From the NCBI RefSeq assembly GCF_034190915.1, contig NW_026947514.1, positions 9,131,701 to 9,195,700 on the forward strand: a stretch of DNA of 64,000 bases, in the 5' to 3' direction. The notes below the pieces were generated by a model. That model was not told where the DNA came from. It did not search any database and saw nothing but the letters and a program-made list of their open reading frames with translations. Source of the DNA: Cavia porcellus. Its lineage: Eukaryota > Chordata > Mammalia > Rodentia > Caviidae. Each line of letters opens with the position of its first letter. Positions within the stretch are counted from its first letter, which is position 1. A program made the position numbers and the translations under genes. Of this stretch, positions 58,351-64,000 are shown in pieces.

Positions 58351-60160
58351 CCTCCAAACACCAGGGCCTCAGTTTACCTTCCCTTCCTTTGAGCATCCAC
58401 TTCCCACCCCGAGCTTAGCATCCCACCTCTGCCCGTTAGCCACCTGAGGCAGAGCATCAGAAACCTACCTGTCTGTGCCTCATTGTTCTCGGGGGACCAG
58501 GTAGGCTCGTTCCTAAAGGCTATTTCAGGAGCACATTGTGGCTGCCACATGCTGCACGTCAGGAAGAGAAGAGTCCACAGGCTGAATTCCTGAGAGAGCT
58601 CCCCTAAAAGAATGGGTGGCCTCCACTCCCTAAGGCAGGGCCCCAGATGACACAAGACCTTCAGGTAGAGCCCCCGGGGCTGGAAGGCCCTCTGACACCA
58701 CAGTACACGGATCCTTCCCTCTCCTGGGAAGCAGATGGGATGAGCAGACTGGTGATATTTTCTGTTGTTCATAAATATATAACACAAAACTGCACATAAT
58801 TTTCCCAGAAGATGGGCTTCATGTTGCCAGGAGAAACAAGATTGCATAATATCTGTAAATTTTCTCCTAAAAGACTGTTCAGGGGAATGCTCCTTTGCTT
58901 TTTCACTTCTACTATAGAATAATGAGGAAACTTCCACAGCGAGATCAGAGTCAAGATTGGGTGGCTCTGGGAGAAGGCTTTTTATTTCACTACAAGTCAG
59001 CACGCTTCTGTATCTGAGGCAGGAGCCCTTGAGGTATGCAGAGACAGCTTTAAAGCCTGCGCATTCTCCTCTGTCATCTGTCCCAAATGACCAAGCAGGC
59101 AGCCACTCTGAGTCTTGTTCAGACAATGGAAATATCTACCTCTCAGCCCCTGGCAAGGTAAGGTCTTAAGCATTGTAGCCACTAAAAAATAAGAGGAAAG
59201 GGTTTTTGCTTCAGTCTCATTGAGACTAAAGAAATCAAAGTGAGAACCAGCACAAAGAGGTGAGTCAAGCCTAATTCTAACAAGATCCAAGGACTGGCCT
59301 TTTACCCCCCAGTCCCTGAGCCAGCATCTTTCTCTACACTGAGAAGGGGCCATTTCTACTGGAAAGGGTCAAAGGCACAGATTTATCCATCAGTGCAGAC
59401 CAGCTACACATTAAAATTGCTGAGGTGTCTACAGTCAGTCTCAAGGACCCGCAGCCAGGGGAGACTGGCTTTAGATTCTTGCTCCCTAGCATGCATATCA
59501 TACTGTAGTAGGTCTGCAGGTATTGTGCTGGAGTCTGCTGTGGTTGGCTTACCCAGCTCCTTGGTTGATTCCCGAGGAGACTCATAGCCACAGTGCAATT
59601 GTCCACATCCTGGTTGACTTCAGCCTTCATCCTCACCATCTCAGCCCAGAATTCCAGCCTTGGAAGTCACTAACTGGCCATGCTAAGACCATCTTTGCAT
59701 TGATAACTTTGTTCCTAGTTCTGAAGAGTCTACACGAGTGCTTTGAGTTCTAAGGGCTCTTTCATACAACTCTGGGTTCTGAAGTTCTGAGATAGCCCCA
59801 GCATTAAAGAGTTGTGTGAACTCAGCTTCAGGAGGTTTTCTGGCTTGATGTTGGCTTGGCTGCCCCAGGTCTTACCCATGACTCTCTCCTCCATGAAAGT
59901 CAATGGGAGTTCCATTGTCTGTGAGTGTTCACGCACACAATGTTCACGCACACAAAGCCCATCTGTCACTTCTCATCAAGGACATTCCCCTTTTTTGGAC
60001 ACCAAGAAGTCACCCAGAAATGGAGGTGAGATTTGGGGCCAGAAAACCTGCAGTCAGCCTCCCATTCTACCCCTTAATGGGCCATTGATTTTGGGCCAAA
60101 TCCTTGGTGTTTCTGAACCTTCCTTTTCTTATCATGAGTTTAAAAATTCTGATCTTTCAG
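58351..60160. other. Downstream flank, unassigned; long minus-strand open frame
   Basis: The minus strand is open for 250 codons (58374-59126), but the frame opens with TTG and its first ATG lies about 94 codons in. No domain, signal or family is recognised, so I do not call it a gene. A 15-bp 'tgttcacgcacacaa' unit is tandemly duplicated at about 59927-59956. Confidence 0.4.
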
Positions 60161-60731
60161 TGTTGGACCCTCCTCAGTTCTCGTATCTTCAACAAAAGAC
60201 TTCAGACAAAGCACACAGACAGCTGCATGGATTATGGGCATGGTTTATTGCAAAGCAATAGATTTTCAAAGTGAGCGAGAGCACAATGGTGGTCTGAGCC
60301 AAGATGGCAGTTGCGCCAAATGGAGGCTCAGGCTCCGTTTACATATTTAACACGTTCCCTTCCTCTGGGCTCTTTGTACTTTGGTGAGGAAAATGGGCTG
60401 TTCTGACCAACTTCAGAAAGAAGATGGCTCTTGTTTGCTCTCTAGATGCAATGTTTTCCTTTAGTTGGTTTCAAGATCTTCAGATTTTTTTCCCCAAACC
60501 CTTACCTATGGTCTGGACTGTGTTTTATCTGCATACTCAGAGAAGGTTAAATTCTATTGAGCCAGAACTTGAAATCATCAATTGGTTTGGAGTTTATCTA
60601 TAGCTAATGATTAAGAAAATGAAAGTAAAAGTGTTTTTATCATGTCTCCCTTTCATGTGGTTCCTTCATATAGTTCCTAGCCGTCTGTCTCCAGACCTGA
60701 TAACTTCCTGCTAACAGTAAGGTGATTCACA
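60161..60731 (-). mobile_element. Solo ERV LTR, antisense
   Basis: The ends are TGTTGG on the left and TTCACA on the right, so the element keeps TG...CA termini over 571 bp. On the minus strand it has an AATAAA inside 'tttgcaataaacc' about 90 nt before its 3' end, as in an R-U5 boundary. No flanking internal sequence or clear target-site duplication was seen. It is an old non-coding retroviral LTR. Confidence 0.65.
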
Positions 60732-60908
60732 TTGAATAATGTTTCAAAAGACTTTTACCGTCAATATTAAGTGTAAATTCACTTGAGGTGGTGTTCTAGG
60801 TCTAATGGAAAAACTACACATAGGAACATAGTAAAACACAGTGAGCTCTTCAACTGAATTTGGTCTTTGTGTTTTACTCACAGAGAAAAAAGCAAAGAGA
60901 TAGTTGTA
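60732..60908. other. Downstream flank, unassigned
   Basis: No feature recognised. Confidence 0.35.
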
Positions 60909-60930
60909 GAGAGGAAGAGAAGGGAAGAGA

Positions 60931-60961
<31 letters not shown>

Positions 60962-60972
60962 GACAGAGAGAA
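60909..60972. repeat. Purine-rich (GAGA)/(GAGACA)n tract
   Basis: About 64 bp of GA-rich simple sequence turning into GAGACA units. Confidence 0.9.
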
Positions 60973-61024
60973 ACTGTGAATAACATGGCAGGATGGGAAA
61001 TTTCCAAAGTCCGCAGTATAGATG

Positions 61025-61140
61025 GTGAGGTCTATCCCAGAAATGCAAGGTTGATTTAACAGTTGAAAACTCAACCATTGCAGTTCATCATATGAGCAGA
61101 ATAAAAGAGGAAAAGCATATGACCATCAAAGTATATTGAA
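61025..61140 (+). mobile_element. L1 ORF2 fragment, left part
   Basis: 'tctatcccagaaatgcaagg' and 'cagttcatcatatgagcaga' are L1 ORF2 text in sense. The element is interrupted at about 61140. Confidence 0.7.
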
Positions 61141-61605
61141 AAATCTTCTTTGCTCTTGATTCTTGACATAGCAGTCTAAAAGCCCAAACAGTAGCCATGC
61201 CCCCATCTCAACATTAGACTGTCTTGAAATTTCTTCTGCAACATTAATTAACTTGCTGACCTTAACCTCAGGCAAAGTCTCTGGACACCAGCAAAATGCA
61301 GACAAACTTTCTCCCAAAGCATAGCATATATGGTCTGAAGTCCAACAGCCAGTGAAATCATTCTTCCCAGCAGAAAACTCCTGAGCCTGGTCTTCACTAG
61401 CAGCAATTCTGTCAGCATCCTGGTCTTCTGGACTCTGACCAGAACCACCTATCAAGTGCATTTAAGGCATTTCAGGGCTGCTTCTTCAGCCACAATCTCC
61501 AGACCTTTCCAAATTCTTCCTGGAAGCCTGTTCCAAAGGCTTCTAATTCACATAGCCAGGTTAAGTCACAGCAATAAGCCCACTCCTGGAGTAAAAACAT
61601 TTCTT
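61141..61605 (-). mobile_element. ERVL/MaLR internal-region fragment
   Basis: It lies directly downstream, in the minus sense, of the LTR at 61606-61911. Just after the LTR edge the text 'tactccaggagtggg' resembles the leucine-tRNA primer-binding region of ERVL-type elements. A 111-codon minus frame (61126-61461) remains open here, and I assign it no function. It is an old, truncated endogenous retroviral remnant. Confidence 0.55.
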
Positions 61606-61911
61606 TGTTACTTTCTTGTTGCTAAGACAAAATATTCAACACCCAAAGTTAAAGGAGAAAAAATTTATTTTGGCTCACAGTTTATAGAAGTTTCAGGCCA
61701 CAGCTGGCTGGCTCCAAGGTGGGAAGACATGGCAGAAAGACATCACAGAGCAAAATCAGCTCATGGGAGGCAGAAGACAGCAAAACAGCAAAGGAACAAG
61801 CAGTAGCAAAAGGCCAGGCAGAAGAATCAGCCTAGAATCAGCTACCCCTGAAAAGCCCACGCATGAGCTCATGAAGTTTTAGGAGGCATCTAAGTATAAG
61901 CCATAATAGTA
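61606..61911 (-). mobile_element. MaLR/ERVL-type LTR, antisense
   Basis: The + strand text 'aaaaatttattttggctcac' and the TG edge at 61606 match the reverse complement of the family at 39777-40124. The poly(A) signal is present on the minus strand. With the internal fragment on its 3' side it would be a 5' LTR. Confidence 0.68.
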
Positions 61912-61924
61912 TTCGGCAAATTTT

Positions 61925-62740
61925 CTATCAAATCTCAGTTACCCTTTTGGGCTGAAACTGATGAGTTGATTGTGAAATGCCCATGGAAATCAAAGTACCT
62001 ATGATAGCCAAAGCAATTTTTAAAAAGAACATCTGAAGACTTACACTGCTAAATTTTAAGACTCACTTTGAAGTTACAATGAACAAGATGTTGTGCTCTT
62101 AATATACAAAGAGACAAAGAGATTCTTAGACTAGAACAGACAATACAGAAATAAACTCATTCCCCTGATGAGCTAGTTGCTTTGGGCAAAAGTACCAATC
62201 TAGCTTACTGGAGAAAGCAAAGTCTTTTAAACAAGTAATGCCCAAATAATTAAGCATCTCCACAGAAGAAAAAAAAAACTGAACCTAAATAACTTATACC
62301 ATATACAAAATTAATTTGAGATGGGCTGAAGACCAAGATCAAAGATAAACCTATTAAATTTCTATAAGAAAACACAAGGAATTTCCACTCAAACTTAAAA
62401 TAAAAAAAGAAAGGTTTCCTCGATAGAACACAAAAACTGCTTATTGTAGAAAAACATGTTGAGACATTGCACATCATGAAATTTATAATTTTTACTCATC
62501 AAAAGACAACACTAGAAAATGAATACACAAAATACATGGACCAGAAGAAAATATTCATTCTATATTTATCTGATAGAAGTCCTGTAACCAGGATATATAA
62601 AGATCTAATACATCTCAACAACAACAAAAAAATAGACACATCAATTTTTTAAATGACCAAAAGACTTGGAAAAACACTTCATCAAGGAAGACATACAAAT
62701 GATCAGTAATCAGAGGAAAGAATCATTTATCATTGGGGAA
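61925..62740 (+). mobile_element. L1 ORF2 fragment, right part
   Basis: 'atgatagccaaagcaatttt', 'accaagatcaaagataaacc', 'aaaagacttggaaaaacact' and 'gaagacatacaaatgatcag' are ORF2 text in sense, in the correct order. It is frameshifted and stopped throughout. Some ORF2 sequence is missing between the left and right parts. Confidence 0.78.
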
Positions 62741-64000
62741 CATCAGCTACCCACCTATGCCTTGACTAAATCTTTTCTATCTTATTTGTGTTTTGTAAAG
62801 CTCCACAAATCTCTCTTAGGTCTTTAAGGTATCATTGATAGTGCAAGACTCAGTTTTGTAACACAGTATGTGAGTCTTCTCATTACATCCATTCTTTTAA
62901 AAGGAAAACACAAGTTACTGTGTGTATTTAAAACCAACCAACTATTACACATTAGATTAGGAGAATCAGAAATTTCCCAGACAAGCTTCTTTCTTGTGCA
63001 GTCAGATGTATTTCTCCTGCATTAGCTACGTATTCCTGGTGCCAGGATCCATAGATAATCTTCACATAGAAATCAGTCCCTGGTCTTGCACTTGAGTCAG
63101 AGCGAGTCAGGTGAGTCGGTTAAATGAGTGACAATTTTTCTGGGAGCTTTTGCTGCTGGAAACAGCTCAACTATATATGAAGATAACTCCGAAAGACATA
63201 AATATATTTTAAAAACTAAAGACAAATATACATGTTTCCAGCGCTATCTCTTTTTAGCCAGTTAGAAAAGGATACTCATAAACATTACAGTGTCACCTGT
63301 GACAGAGGAATGTGGGAGAGAGGGGACATCAGGTTGGAAAAAGACAGCAGGATTAATAACCATGGCTAAAATATTTTACATTCACAATGATACGATGCTA
63401 CACACATGTTGCCAGAGCTCTGCCTCGTGCCTGATAAAGGCCCTCTTAGCAAGCATGCTTGTTAGTTCACGGTGAATCGGCGACTGCATCTTATAGTGAA
63501 CACCCAGGTCTCATTAGCAAAAACAGGACTCTCTTAGGCATGGCACTCTGCTCTTGATTGATAGGTTCTGGCAGGATCTACCATCTTCCAGATCCCACCT
63601 CCTCACATCCTCATGCTCCCAGGTTCAATTAACTGAGGTTCACGGAGGTCAACAGGCCTGCTAGTGGAACAGAGCTAATGAGTAAGGAGCTCTGTCTTAA
63701 GACAGGAAGATGCCCTGTGCTTCACCAGGAGTCTGTAGTGCATCTTGTGCTTCCTGTCTGAGAGGGGAAGCTGGTCTGAGGGTGTACTAGAAGGACACAG
63801 AGAGGAAGAGTCCCAAGGACTAGATGCTACATGCATCACTTCCCTTCCTGGGCTCTGGTCCTGGGAACTTAAAAAACATGGGTTTAGATTATATTATTTG
63901 GAATCAAAAGCCCTACCTAAGACATCCACTGAGACTCTCTTGTCACGTTCACCCAGGGTCTGTGTACAATAGGAGGGGCAGAGAGAAAAAAAACATGGTC
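62741..64000. other. Downstream flank, unassigned
   Basis: No gene or clear repeat recognised up to the end of the window. Confidence 0.4.

Overview
This window looks like mammalian nuclear DNA from a rodent outside the mouse/rat group. The evidence is low coding density, spliced-gene signals, one CpG island, and interspersed repeats: ID-type tRNA-derived SINEs, a B1-dID composite SINE, MIR, L1, and MaLR/ERVL-type LTRs. B1-dID elements point to squirrel-related, dormouse or ctenohystrican rodents; I cannot name the species. There are no bacterial operons, CRISPR arrays or phage modules, and I saw no free-standing tRNA or rRNA gene.

The one gene I recognise is TUNAR (TCL1 upstream neural differentiation-associated RNA), on the + strand. 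Its likely promoter is the CpG island at about 14.4-15.9 kb, with two good splice-donor candidates (GT at 15271 and 15857). Its terminal exon starts after a clean acceptor (AG at 52717-52718) and carries a complete 48-codon microprotein at 52758-52904, followed by a 3' UTR with AATAAA at 53489. The roughly 37 kb between is intron. The 48-residue product is a single-pass membrane microprotein reported to act on SERCA2 and ER calcium in neural and pancreatic beta cells.

Layout: 1-14.3 kb is the upstream flank. It holds an MLT1-like LTR (2.66-3.21 kb), a (CA)n tract, an ID SINE, and at 8.9-11.5 kb a complex of inverted L1 pieces with a 215-bp inverted duplication nested in L1 3' UTR sequence. 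14.4-15.9 kb is the CpG island. 15.9-52.7 kb is the TUNAR intron: two ID SINEs with perfect 16-bp target-site duplications (22.2 and 23.3 kb), LTRs, an L1 3' end (32.9-33.7 kb), a SINE inside a SINE (34.6 kb), a perfect 14-bp-stem hairpin (38.65 kb), an LTR inside a SINE (39.7-40.2 kb) and an L1 inside an L1 (46.6-48.3 kb). 52.7-53.5 kb is the terminal exon. 53.5-64 kb is the downstream flank, with a repeat-poor stretch, a solo LTR (60.2-60.7 kb), and an L1 interrupted by an ERVL-type LTR plus internal fragment (61.0-62.7 kb).

Most open frames in the window are chance frames in GC-rich or repeat DNA. Repeat family names come from recall of consensus sequences and should be confirmed with RepeatMasker or Dfam; repeat edges are approximate unless a target-site duplication or terminal motif is stated.
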